Shown in pieces: positions 1 to 5,321 of a stretch of DNA of 7,631 nucleotides (its first letter is position 1; every line of letters begins with the position of its first letter). Origin of the DNA: an uncultured bacterium (GTDB taxonomy: Bacteria; Patescibacteriota; Minisyncoccia; Phycocordibacterales; PALSA-1337). The stretch covers positions 1 through 7,631 of the forward strand of contig CAIQCA010000105.1 of assembly GCA_903870235.1 (NCBI GenBank), read 5' to 3'. The position numbers and the translations under genes are program-made. The notes beneath the pieces are model-generated. The model ran no database searches. It worked only from the letters and a program-made list of their open reading frames with translations, and had not been told where the DNA came from.

Positions 1-78
1 CCCCTATTTGTAAATGAAGGTGATGTAATCAGAGTAAACACAGAAACTGGTGAATACCGCGAAAGAGTCGGTAAGTAA
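1..78 (+). CDS. efp: Elongation factor P, C-terminal end (5' partial)
   Basis: Reading frame 1 is open from the window edge to TAA at 76-78 and gives 25 residues, starting PLFVNEGDVIRVNTETG and ending in GEYRERVGK. This matches the last strands of the third OB-type domain of EF-P, where family members end in a 'P-x-F-V-x-x-G-(D/E)-x-I-x-V-(D/N)-T-x-(T/S)-G-E-Y' pattern. EF-P binds stalled ribosomes between the P and E sites and promotes peptide bond formation at polyproline stretches. The N-terminal domain with the modifiable loop lies outside the window. The gene converges on khpA, with a hairpin-rich spacer between them. Identification rests on a short but very characteristic C-terminus. 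Confidence 0.88.
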   Translation, partial: PLFVNEGDVIRVNTETGEYRERVGK

Positions 79-94
79 GAAGTAGAAAGAATAT

Positions 95-135
95 CGAGAA
101 GACATCTCGCAGGAAATTATCAGCAGATAATTTCC
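95..135 (+). repeat. Two tandem stem-loops after efp
   Basis: Two hairpins follow the efp stop. The first is CGAGA (95-99) pairing with TCTCG (105-109) around a 5-nt loop. The second is GGAAATTATC (112-121) pairing perfectly with GATAATTTCC (126-135) around AGCA. Neither has a T-run after it, so they are not clear terminators. They would form in the 3' UTR of the efp transcript and may protect its end; that role is inferred. Confidence 0.5.
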
Positions 136-143
136 GAGAACTA

Positions 144-167
144 GAAAGGCCCCTGCAGGGGCCTTTC
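144..167. terminator. Bidirectional hairpin between efp and khpA
   Basis: This is a perfect 10-bp inverted repeat, GAAAGGCCCC (144-153) and GGGGCCTTTC (158-167), around TGCA, which is itself a palindrome. It sits between two convergent genes (efp ends at 78, khpA ends at 199), as expected for a shared terminator. The stem is strong and GC-rich. The T-run is only three bases within the stem arm on either strand, so this is a non-canonical intrinsic terminator. Confidence 0.65.
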
Positions 168-198
168 GCGTGTCGAGAAATAGATTTGCTGTTTCCTA

Positions 199-558
199 TT
201 ATAGTTTCAAATCTGCCATAGCATCATCAACACTCTTGGAAGCACGTGCGGCAGATGATTGAGCTGGAGCAGCTGGTACTTGTCCGGCCATCTCAGCCGA
301 CCTTAGACCACCAACTGGTTCGTTGATCTTGAGGTTAACACGAGAATTATTCTTCATACCAACTACACGTAGAAGTGTACGGATTGACTTGGCGGTATTG
401 CCCTGACGACCAATAATCTTTCCCATATCAGCAGCTGAAACTTCGAGAGTAAGGAGAACGCCCATCTCATCTACAGTGCGATTCACTTTGACATCATTTG
501 GATTATCTACAAGAGCCTTGATAACGTATTCTAGAAACGTCTGGTCTGCATTCTGCAT
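199..558 (-). CDS. khpA: KH-domain RNA-binding protein KhpA, with C-terminal extension
   Basis: This 119-aa protein is a small single-KH-domain RNA-binding protein. Residues 1-80 follow the KhpA pattern: an N-terminal helix (FLEYVIKALVDNP), a strand (VLLTLEVSAADMGKIIG), the nucleic-acid-binding GxxG loop G50-R-Q-G53, and a following helix (NTAKSIRTLLRVV). KhpA proteins are usually near 75-80 aa. Here an Ala/Pro/Ser-rich linker (about 84-108) and a short acidic tail (SVDDAMADLKL) are added. In many bacteria khpA directly follows rpsP, as here, which supports the call. No Shine-Dalgarno precedes the ATG; the context is AACTACCATG. A terminator for rpsP lies upstream, so khpA may rely on readthrough or its own weak promoter. 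In other bacteria KhpA works with KhpB in RNA regulation; no partner is visible here. Confidence 0.9.
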   Translation of the reverse strand: MQNADQTFLEYVIKALVDNPNDVKVNRTVDEMGVLLTLEVSAADMGKIIGRQGNTAKSIRTLLRVVGMKNNSRVNLKINEPVGGLRSAEMAGQVPAAPAQSSAARASKSVDDAMADLKL

Positions 559-570
559 GGTAGTTCAATA

Positions 571-617
571 GCTAAACTTATAATCGTACAGTTCGCTGTA
601 CTAGTGACCAGTTTAGC
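571..617 (-). repeat. Nested inverted repeat upstream of khpA
   Basis: An outer 8-bp perfect inverted repeat, GCTAAACT (571-578) and AGTTTAGC (610-617), encloses an inner 6-bp hairpin, GTACAG (586-591) and CTGTAC (596-601), around TTCG. If transcribed on the minus strand it would form a structured leader ending about 12 nt before the khpA ATG. It could equally be a DNA-level operator. The structure is seen directly; its function is unknown. Confidence 0.45.
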
Positions 618-638
618 AAATAGTAAAAGAGGTGGCAA
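610..638 (-). promoter_or_regulatory. Possible khpA promoter
   Basis: On the minus strand TTGCCA (638-633, five of six matches to the -35 consensus) is followed after 17 nt by TAAACT (615-610, four of six matches to the -10). The predicted start, near 603, would give khpA a leader of about 45 nt. The -10 overlaps one arm of the nested inverted repeat, which could matter for control. This is a weak call from consensus matching alone. Confidence 0.3.
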
Positions 639-672
639 TCGGATGTGCACCTACAACAATGCGCCAAATTAC

Positions 673-693
673 AAAAAAGGCGCTTTCGCGCTT
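673..693 (-). terminator. Intrinsic terminator after rpsP
   Basis: On the minus strand GCGC-GAAA-GCGC (691-680), a stem closed by a GNRA-type tetraloop, is followed by CC and a T-run (678-673 are all A on the plus strand). Flanking AA and TT can extend the stem around a bulged C. It lies about 30 nt beyond the rpsP stop and separates rpsP from khpA transcriptionally, at least in part. Confidence 0.65.
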
Positions 694-721
694 AATTAAA
701 ACCAAAATCAGTTGGATATCT

Positions 722-1075
722 CTATGCAGCAGGAGTAACTACTGCTGGTGCGGCTGCAGCTGGCTTAGCTTCAACCTTTGGCTCTTCTTTCTTTATAGGA
801 GTCTTCTTTGGGAGTGCATTTATCTTCTTTGCTGAAATAACCTTCTGAGTTACAAGGTAATTGTGCAATGTTACAGAAAGCTTAGCACCCTTGGAAATCC
901 AATACTTCATCTTTTCTGTATCCATCTGTTCAACCTTGTTCTTGATGCGAGTATCATACCAACCTAGGTTAGCAAGATATTTACCGCTCTTTGGGCCGTT
1001 TTTCGAATCAGTCAAAACAACACGAAAAGTTGGTTCGTGCTTGCGGCCTGTACGCTGTAATCTGATCATTAACAT
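722..1075 (-). CDS. rpsP: 30S ribosomal protein S16
   Basis: This 117-aa protein begins MLMIRLQRTGRKHEPTFRVV and carries the S16 signature: an N-terminal strand with IRLQRxGRKxxPxFRVV, then the basic loop around GPKSGKYLANLGWYD, and the C-terminal helix region with YWISKGAKLS before a short hydrophobic helix. S16 binds 16S rRNA early in 30S assembly. About 30 C-terminal residues are a Lys/Glu/Pro/Ala-rich, probably disordered tail, lacking in compact S16 proteins of about 80 aa. The start is one of two close ATGs (1075 or 1069). I prefer 1075 because residues MLM precede IRL and a -10-like TATTAT lies just upstream. No Shine-Dalgarno is seen. It follows iscS by 30 nt and is followed by khpA. 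Confidence 0.95.
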   Translation of the reverse strand: MLMIRLQRTGRKHEPTFRVVLTDSKNGPKSGKYLANLGWYDTRIKNKVEQMDTEKMKYWISKGAKLSVTLHNYLVTQKVISAKKINALPKKTPIKKEEPKVEAKPAAAAPAVVTPAA

Positions 1076-1084
1076 GTGGGAGAG

Positions 1085-1113
1085 ATAATAACAGAATAGT
1101 CTAAATCACGCAA
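1085..1113 (-). promoter_or_regulatory. Possible rpsP promoter overlapping the iscS 3' end
   Basis: TTGCGT (1113-1108 on the minus strand) is separated by 17 nt from TATTAT (1090-1085, five of six matches to the -10 consensus). The -10 ends 9 nt before the rpsP ATG, so the predicted start leaves a leader of only about 3 nt. The -35 overlaps the last codons and stop of iscS. S16 could therefore be transcribed independently of iscS. The -35 match is poor (three of six). Confidence 0.4.
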
Positions 1114-2323
1114 GCAGATTATTGATAATCTTCAGAACCGCCACAATATCTCCCTTTTTAGTCCAACGTCCAAGCGAGAACCTCACCGAAGTCGTGCTGT
1201 CAGCACCAACGGCTTTCAAGACATAAGATTCATCTTGATCACGCAAACATGAACTTTTAGTAGAACAAGCTACACCAGCCGCATCTAGTTGCATCACAAA
1301 AAATTCATTATCTATATTAGGAATGGAAATACTTATTATGTGAGGCGAAACATTGATGCCGCCAACATTAACGATAATGTCTGGTCGTATTTTTTTAAGC
1401 CCAGCCACAAAAAAATCCTTCAACTCAATAAGTCGCGCGGTTTCTTTCATTCGCTCTCCATGTGCAATTTCCAAAGCCTTGGCAAACCCACAAATCGCTC
1501 CAACATTTTCTGTGCCAGATCGCATACCACCCTCTTGGCCACCACCAAACATTATAGGTTGAATCAATTTCTGGCCGTCCGTCACTGAAATACCACCCTT
1601 CAACAAATATCTCTTCACATACAAAGCCCCGATACCTCTCGGTCCATAGATCTTACCTCCATCCAAAGTCAAAAGATCCACCCCAAGTTGTTCAACATTC
1701 AAATCATTGAAAAGACCAGCTTGCGCGGCATCTGTGTGAAAAAGTGGATAATTATTCTCTAATTCAGATCGATCTCCAGCAAACTTTGCGCGTGCCTGGC
1801 GAACAATCTTAGCAATCTCACGAATTGGTTGAATTGAACCAATCTCATTATTCACGGTCATTATCGAAACCAAAACCGTATTGGTCTTGATCGATTTCTT
1901 CAACTCTACCAAGTCCACGATACCATTTTTATCGACTGGAATTATACTCAATTCACAACCGCGACCCTCTAAAGTCCGAGCTGTTTCCATTATAGATGAG
2001 TGTTCAATAGCAGACACGACAATATGTGGTTTCTTGTTTTGACGGGCCCCAAAAACACCCAACAAAGCCATATTATTGGCCTCCGTTCCACCACTAGTAA
2101 AAACTATTTCATCTGCATGAGCATGCAAGAAATTTGCCACGCTTTTTCGCGCCTCATCCATAGTCTTCTTGGCTGATACGCCTTCTCGATACCAAGATGA
2201 AGGATTGGCATACTCGACTGTTAAATATTTGTTCACTTCTAACAAAACCCTCGGGTCAATAGGTGTGAGAGAAGCATAATCGAGATATATACGGCGTTTG
2301 ACTTTAGTTAATGTTTTAGGCAT
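1106..2323 (-). CDS. iscS: Cysteine desulfurase (IscS/NifS family)
   Basis: This 405-aa class V aminotransferase-fold enzyme uses PLP to remove sulfur from L-cysteine, passing a persulfide on to Fe-S cluster or tRNA-thiolation pathways. Numbered from the ATG at 2323, motifs in order are: YLDYASLTP (13-21), SGGTEANN (77-84), the EH pair with H108, HTDAAQ with D198 and Q201, the PLP lysine K224 in GGKIYGPRGIGALY, GGGQEGGMRSGTEN (260-273), and the mobile-loop catalytic cysteine C359 in ACSTKSSC. The C-terminal SVRFSLGRWT is typical of IscS/NifS. The residue before K224 is Gly, where most relatives have His. Length is normal for the family. A GTG at 2338 would add five residues, but it lies inside the promoter; the ATG at 2323 fits the predicted transcription start. 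No iscU or thiolase partner is adjacent. The symbol iscS is used broadly and nifS is possible. Confidence 0.93.
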   Translation of the reverse strand: MPKTLTKVKRRIYLDYASLTPIDPRVLLEVNKYLTVEYANPSSWYREGVSAKKTMDEARKSVANFLHAHADEIVFTSGGTEANNMALLGVFGARQNKKPHIVVSAIEHSSIMETARTLEGRGCELSIIPVDKNGIVDLVELKKSIKTNTVLVSIMTVNNEIGSIQPIREIAKIVRQARAKFAGDRSELENNYPLFHTDAAQAGLFNDLNVEQLGVDLLTLDGGKIYGPRGIGALYVKRYLLKGGISVTDGQKLIQPIMFGGGQEGGMRSGTENVGAICGFAKALEIAHGERMKETARLIELKDFFVAGLKKIRPDIIVNVGGINVSPHIISISIPNIDNEFFVMQLDAAGVACSTKSSCLRDQDESYVLKAVGADSTTSVRFSLGRWTKKGDIVAVLKIINNLLA

Positions 2324-2358
2324 AGAGATGTTATACACTGTTCATTATAAACTGTAAA
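2323..2358 (-). promoter_or_regulatory. iscS promoter predicting a leaderless mRNA
   Basis: On the minus strand TTTACA (2358-2353, five of six) is followed by a 17-nt spacer and TATAAC (2335-2330, five of six). Six bases later comes the ATG at 2323. The expected start of transcription falls on the A of the ATG or next to it, leaving no room for a ribosome binding site. This decides the start codon: the upstream GTG at 2338 lies between the two promoter boxes and would not be transcribed. Confidence 0.65.
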
Positions 2359-2374
2359 CGAGTATAATAGGAGT
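2341..2374 (+). promoter_or_regulatory. Promoter of the DUF4446 gene, predicting a leaderless mRNA
   Basis: A perfect TATAAT (2363-2368) is followed by six bases (AGGAGT) and then the ATG at 2375, the same spacing as in the divergent iscS promoter. The -35 is poor: TTCATT at 2341-2346 with a 16-nt spacer is the best I see. AGGAG is only one base from the ATG, too close to act as a Shine-Dalgarno. Confidence 0.55.
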
Positions 2375-2851
2375 ATGAATTTCATCAAAACCATCATATC
2401 AAATCCACTCCTTCTTGGATTTATCATCCTCTGCATAGTTGTACTTGTCCTTCTTGGCCTGATAATCTGGATGTTTATAAAACTACGTCGCTTCTTAGTT
2501 GGTTTCGACTCAAAAGACATCAGTGACTCACTCAAATTTGTTTCAGGTAATCTGAAAGACCTACAAGCATTTAGAAAAGAACTGGAAGTATATCTTACAA
2601 CAGTCGAAAGTCGCTTGAAGAAGAGTGTACAATCGGTAAATACCGTTCGCTTCAATCCATTCAAAGGTACTGGCGGGGGTGGTAATCAGAGTTTCGCCAC
2701 AGCTTTCTTGAACGAAGAAGGTAATGGTGTAGTCATCTCTAGTCTATATTCCCGCGATCATGTTAGCGTATTTTCAAAACCGATAAAGAGCCTCTCATCT
2801 GAATATGAATTAAGTGAGGAGGAAAAAGAAGCCATAAAGGGTTCGAAGTAA
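2375..2851 (+). CDS. DUF4446 family membrane-anchored protein
   Basis: This 158-aa protein has one N-terminal membrane segment (about residues 11-36, starting PLLLGFIILCIVVL and running to IIWMFIK). A basic stop (KLRR) follows, then a predicted helical or coiled-coil stretch (about 44-90) and a C-terminal globular part. The C-terminal signature is VRFNPFKGTGGGGNQSFATA, then NGVVISSLYSRD, then YELSEEEKEAI. This order matches DUF4446, a family of unknown function found in Firmicutes and Patescibacteria. The soluble part probably faces the cytoplasm given the basic residues just after the segment; this is inferred. It diverges from iscS with a shared 51-nt promoter region and ends before a hairpin belonging mainly to the opposing gene. 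The family call is from memory of its consensus. Confidence 0.85.
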   Translation: MNFIKTIISNPLLLGFIILCIVVLVLLGLIIWMFIKLRRFLVGFDSKDISDSLKFVSGNLKDLQAFRKELEVYLTTVESRLKKSVQSVNTVRFNPFKGTGGGGNQSFATAFLNEEGNGVVISSLYSRDHVSVFSKPIKSLSSEYELSEEEKEAIKGSK

Positions 2852-2862
2852 AAATTCTAAAC

Positions 2863-2890
2863 AAAAAACGCCACACACTCGTGCGGCGTT
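2863..2890 (-). terminator. Intrinsic terminator between DUF4446 gene and His-rich ORF
   Basis: AACGCC (2867-2872) pairs with GGCGTT (2885-2890), and the stem continues as CAC with GTG after one A/C mismatch, closing on ACTC. On the minus strand the stem is followed by a run of six T (2868-2863), the classic form for ending the small gene at 2910-3248. It may also stop plus-strand transcription from the DUF4446 gene, though without a T-run on that side. Confidence 0.75.
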
Positions 2891-2909
2891 ACTAAATGCT
2901 CGAAAGCTT

Positions 2910-3248
2910 TTAGTGTTTATGGCAGACAAGAGGAAAGCCTAAATGGGCCTCGACCACTTTGACTCGAGCCTTCTCGAACATGACGTGGCCGTGATTTCTC
3001 ACATGCTCGCAAACGTGATGGATCAAGTGAAGGTCGTGGTGATCCTTGGTGCCATCGGTCCTAACCGTGACCGTAATCCAGGTATCATCCGGCGGAATCA
3101 CCGAAACAAATCCTTTGAATTCGATTTCTTTCTTACCGTTATCGTGCGGCTGAAGAACAGTATAGATCTTCATCCTCTCTTTCAAGAGTTTGATGAAGAC
3201 CTCAACATGATGTTTGAACTTACCACTAACGTCTATACCAATAACCAT
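2910..3248 (-). CDS. Small His-rich hypothetical protein
   Basis: I do not recognise this 112-aa protein. Histidine makes up 14 of 112 residues. Nine of these lie in residues 70-88 (H70, H71, H74, H77, H78, H82, H86, H88, with C80 in the same run), and the protein ends CHKH. Such spacing could bind metal, but no known site motif is complete. The first 65 residues look like alternating strands (EIEFKGFVSVIPP, TWITVTVRTDG). No signal peptide or membrane segment is seen. The ATG at 3248 is chosen over a TTG at 3269 because AAAGGAGA stands 5 nt before it, the only strong Shine-Dalgarno in the window. A TTGACA promoter upstream and a T-tracted terminator downstream support a real one-gene transcript. 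An ORF on the other strand (2943-3272) overlaps it but lacks these signals. Confidence 0.7.
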   Translation of the reverse strand: MVIGIDVSGKFKHHVEVFIKLLKERMKIYTVLQPHDNGKKEIEFKGFVSVIPPDDTWITVTVRTDGTKDHHDLHLIHHVCEHVRNHGHVMFEKARVKVVEAHLGFPLVCHKH

Positions 3249-3252
3249 TTCA

Positions 3253-3260
3253 TCTCCTTT
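3253..3260 (-). promoter_or_regulatory. Strong Shine-Dalgarno of the His-rich gene
   Basis: On the minus strand AAAGGAGA is followed by TGAA and the ATG at 3248. It decides the start codon in favour of 3248. It stands out because the neighbouring housekeeping genes have no comparable site. Confidence 0.75.
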
Positions 3261-3293
3261 TATAACCAATAATTTAAGAACAGGCCAGGTGCC

Positions 3294-3322
3294 ACGATAT
3301 CACCCATTTTATCGCTTGTCAA
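3294..3322 (-). promoter_or_regulatory. Promoter of the His-rich gene
   Basis: A perfect -35, TTGACA (3322-3317 on the minus strand), lies 17 nt before TATCGT (3299-3294, four of six). The predicted start is near 3287, giving a leader of about 39 nt that contains the Shine-Dalgarno. The -35 overlaps a -35-like TTGTCA read on the plus strand toward infB. Confidence 0.55.
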
Positions 3323-3344
3323 ACTATTCATTTACTGATAGACT
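3316..3344 (+). promoter_or_regulatory. Possible infB promoter
   Basis: TTGTCA (3316-3321, five of six) is 17 nt before TAGACT (3339-3344, four of six), predicting a start near 3351 and a leader of about 45 nt. The leader would begin with the inverted repeat AATATAC (3354-3360) and GTATATT (3367-3373) around six bases. The -10 is weak, so this is tentative. Confidence 0.4.
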
Positions 3345-3353
3345 GCTTACTTC

Positions 3354-3373
3354 AATATACCTTAGAGTATATT
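3354..3373 (+). repeat. AT-rich inverted repeat upstream of infB
   Basis: AATATAC (3354-3360) and GTATATT (3367-3373) are perfect inverse copies around CTTAGA, 22 nt before the infB ATG. It may be an operator or a leader hairpin near the ribosome entry region. There is no T-run, so it is not a terminator. Confidence 0.4.
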
Positions 3374-3395
3374 CGTGCGTATATGAAAAACTACC

Positions 3396-4949
3396 ATGCC
3401 AAAAACCTCTTCAAAAACAACCAGGCCCCCTATAGTGGTAGTTATGGGTCATATCGACCACGGTAAATCTACCCTTCTGGACTATATCCGCAAGACCAAT
3501 GTCTGCGCCGGTGAAGCTGGTGGTATTACTCAACACATGAGTGCTTACCAGGCTGAACACCAATCTTCAGATGGTAAGAAACATCAACTAACTTTCTTGG
3601 ATACTCCGGGACATGAAGCTTTTTGTTCTATACGCGCTCGCGGCGCGCAAGCAGCTGATATCGCTATTTTGGTTGTGTCTGCAGAAGACGGTGTTAAACC
3701 ACAAACCCTAGACGCCCTCAAAGCCATCAAGGCACAAAAAATCCCCTATATCGTGGCTATTAACAAGATAGACAAACCAAATGCCAACATAGATCGCACA
3801 AAAACCAGCCTTGGAGAAAATGAAATATATGTTGAGGGTTGGGGTGGAGATATTCCTTGCGTATCTATCTCTGCCATAAAAGGTGATGGCATCCCAGAAC
3901 TTTTGGATATGGTAATTTTGATGGCAGAAATGTCTGACCTAACAACTCATCCTTCGAAGATGGCTAGCGGTATCGTTGTAGAATCAGAAAAAGATACCAA
4001 GACAGGAGTTCACGCTACCCTTCTTATCAAAGACGGCACCATCAAAATTGGTACGTACGTTGTCGCCGGTCCAGCATTTGCACCGGTACGTTTTATTGAA
4101 AATTTTCTTGGAAAAAAAATCGAGTCAGCAACAGCTTCGATGCCGGTGTATATCGTCGGTTGGAATGAGATTATTCCTTGCGGACTTACATTTACGACCG
4201 TAGCCACAAAAAAAGAAGCTGAAAAGATGACAGAGGAATACAAAGTAACCCAACATTCTGCTCGTCTCAAGAACAAGGCTACAACCACAATCTCAACCGC
4301 ACCATCGAACACCTTTTCAGATGAATCTTCAGTAGTTATGTTGCCGGTCGTTATCAAGACGGATACGGACGGTAGTCTTGAAGGTGTAAAATACGAGCTT
4401 GCAAAGATCACTCATAACAGAGTCAAGATAAAAATTGTTTCGGAAGGTATTGGCGATATAAATGAGAACGATGTGAGAATTGCTATCGGAGATCCACGTG
4501 TACTGGTGATCGGTTTCCATACTAAACCAGATACTAAAGCCGCGGCCATCATTGAACGTTCAGCCATACCACTTTCAGTGCAAACTTTTGAGATCATATA
4601 TAAACTCTCCGAATTTGTTCGCGAACAATTGACCGCCCTTATTCCTAAGGAATACATAGAAGAAGTCACTGGTTGTGCCAAGATTCTAGCCCTATTTTCA
4701 AAGGAAAAAGACCGTCAGGTTATCGGTGGTAAAGTGGAAACTGGAACTTTGTTTTCCGGTAATGATGTGCGTATCATGAGGCGTGGGTCTGAGATAGGTC
4801 GTGGCAAAATACGCGAACTGCAGTCAAAAAAGCTGCGCGTTAGCGAAGTTGCTGAAGGTTTTGAATTTGGTACGATGATCGAAGCAAAAATCGAGATCGC
4901 TGTAGGAGATCGTGTAGAAGCCGTAAGAACGATCGAGAAGAAATCATAA
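3396..4949 (+). CDS. infB: Translation initiation factor IF-2 (short form)
   Basis: This 517-aa GTPase brings initiator fMet-tRNA to the 30S subunit and promotes subunit joining. The G domain starts almost at residue 12: G1 is GHIDHGKST (18-26), the switch region [10 protein letters not shown] (38-47), G3 is DTPGH (69-73), G4 is NKID (123-126) and G5 is SAIKG (159-163). Domain II follows (about 190-280), then a low-complexity Thr/Ser linker near 290-312, then domain III (about 315-425) and the C-terminal tRNA-binding beta-barrel (about 430-517) with [13 protein letters not shown] and [10 protein letters not shown]. It lacks the long N-terminal region of E. coli IF-2 (890 aa); short forms are usual in reduced genomes. 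The only start upstream of the G domain with room is the ATG at 3396, context AACTACCATG, without a Shine-Dalgarno. rbfA follows after 17 nt; nusA, the common upstream neighbour, is absent. Confidence 0.97.
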   Translation: MPKTSSKTTRPPIVVVMGHIDHGKSTLLDYIRKTNVCAGEAGGITQHMSAYQAEHQSSDGKKHQLTFLDTPGHEAFCSIRARGAQAADIAILVVSAEDGVKPQTLDALKAIKAQKIPYIVAINKIDKPNANIDRTKTSLGENEIYVEGWGGDIPCVSISAIKGDGIPELLDMVILMAEMSDLTTHPSKMASGIVVESEKDTKTGVHATLLIKDGTIKIGTYVVAGPAFAPVRFIENFLGKKIESATASMPVYIVGWNEIIPCGLTFTTVATKKEAEKMTEEYKVTQHSARLKNKATTTISTAPSNTFSDESSVVMLPVVIKTDTDGSLEGVKYELAKITHNRVKIKIVSEGIGDINENDVRIAIGDPRVLVIGFHTKPDTKAAAIIERSAIPLSVQTFEIIYKLSEFVREQLTALIPKEYIEEVTGCAKILALFSKEKDRQVIGGKVETGTLFSGNDVRIMRRGSEIGRGKIRELQSKKLRVSEVAEGFEFGTMIEAKIEIAVGDRVEAVRTIEKKS

Positions 4950-4966
4950 TTTACAAAAATATAGAG

Positions 4967-5296
4967 ATGAAGCAGAAGGACGAAAAAATCAAAGAAGTAA
5001 TACGCGAGCTAGCTGCTCAGTTTTTTTCACGTGAATCAAATCGCACTTCGCTTATCACTATCACCGGTATAGAACTACGCACAAGAAATTCACGTGCAAC
5101 CATACTGTTCACTGTGCTGCCAGAAAACCAAGAGGCCGCTGCCTTAGACTTCATGACACGCCAACTCTCAGATTTTCGTGCATACGTCGGAAACAATGCA
5201 CGCATGATGCGTGTCCCCTTCTTCGATGTTGCTATAGACAAAGGAGAAAAAAATAGACAGAGAATTGATGAGATTGAGAGAAGTGTGAGTTTGTAG
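4967..5296 (+). CDS. rbfA: Ribosome-binding factor A
   Basis: This 109-aa protein has the single KH-like fold of RbfA: an N-terminal helix (KIKEVIRELAAQFF), the central strand and turn (SLITITGIELRTRNSRATILFTVL, about 28-51), and the C-terminal motif FRAYVGNNARMMRVPFFDVAID (about 70-91), which corresponds to the family's 'lR..L...l.lR..P.l.F..D'. It binds the 30S subunit near the 16S rRNA 5' helix and helps late maturation. It is a little shorter than E. coli RbfA (133 aa), mostly at the C-terminus. It lies 17 nt after infB, the classic infB-rbfA pairing, so the two are very probably co-transcribed. No good Shine-Dalgarno is seen; only GAG is close to the ATG. Confidence 0.9.
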   Translation: MKQKDEKIKEVIRELAAQFFSRESNRTSLITITGIELRTRNSRATILFTVLPENQEAAALDFMTRQLSDFRAYVGNNARMMRVPFFDVAIDKGEKNRQRIDEIERSVSL

Positions 5297-5307
5297 ACAA
5301 AGTAATT

Positions 5308-5313
5308 TATAAT
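5308..5313 (+). promoter_or_regulatory. -10 box before the ART-like gene
   Basis: A perfect TATAAT sits in the 25-nt gap after rbfA and ends 8 nt before the ATG at 5322, predicting a leader of one or two bases. I see no convincing -35 at 16-18 nt upstream, where the sequence is rbfA's last codons. The gene could also be co-transcribed with infB-rbfA. Confidence 0.4.
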
Positions 5314-5321
5314 AAAGAAAT

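Noticed and set aside
632..835. Plus-strand frame opposite the rpsP 3' end (67 aa)
   Set aside because: It overlaps the rpsP terminator and the coding strand of a certain ribosomal protein gene; composition is Cys/Trp/Ser-rich as expected for an antisense shadow.
2324..2338. GTG at 2338 as iscS start (five extra residues)
   Set aside because: It lies between the -10 and -35 boxes of the iscS promoter, and the added residues match nothing in the family, while the ATG at 2323 fits the predicted transcript start.
2943..3272. Plus-strand open frame opposite the His-rich gene (109 aa)
   Set aside because: No ribosome binding site or promoter at its start and it runs past the opposing gene's Shine-Dalgarno and promoter side. 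The minus frame has promoter, Shine-Dalgarno and terminator. Some doubt remains because neither product is recognised.
4111..4118. A8 run in infB as a programmed frameshift site
   Set aside because: The infB frame reads through it normally with domain II continuous on both sides, and no stimulatory hairpin or conserved alternative product is seen.
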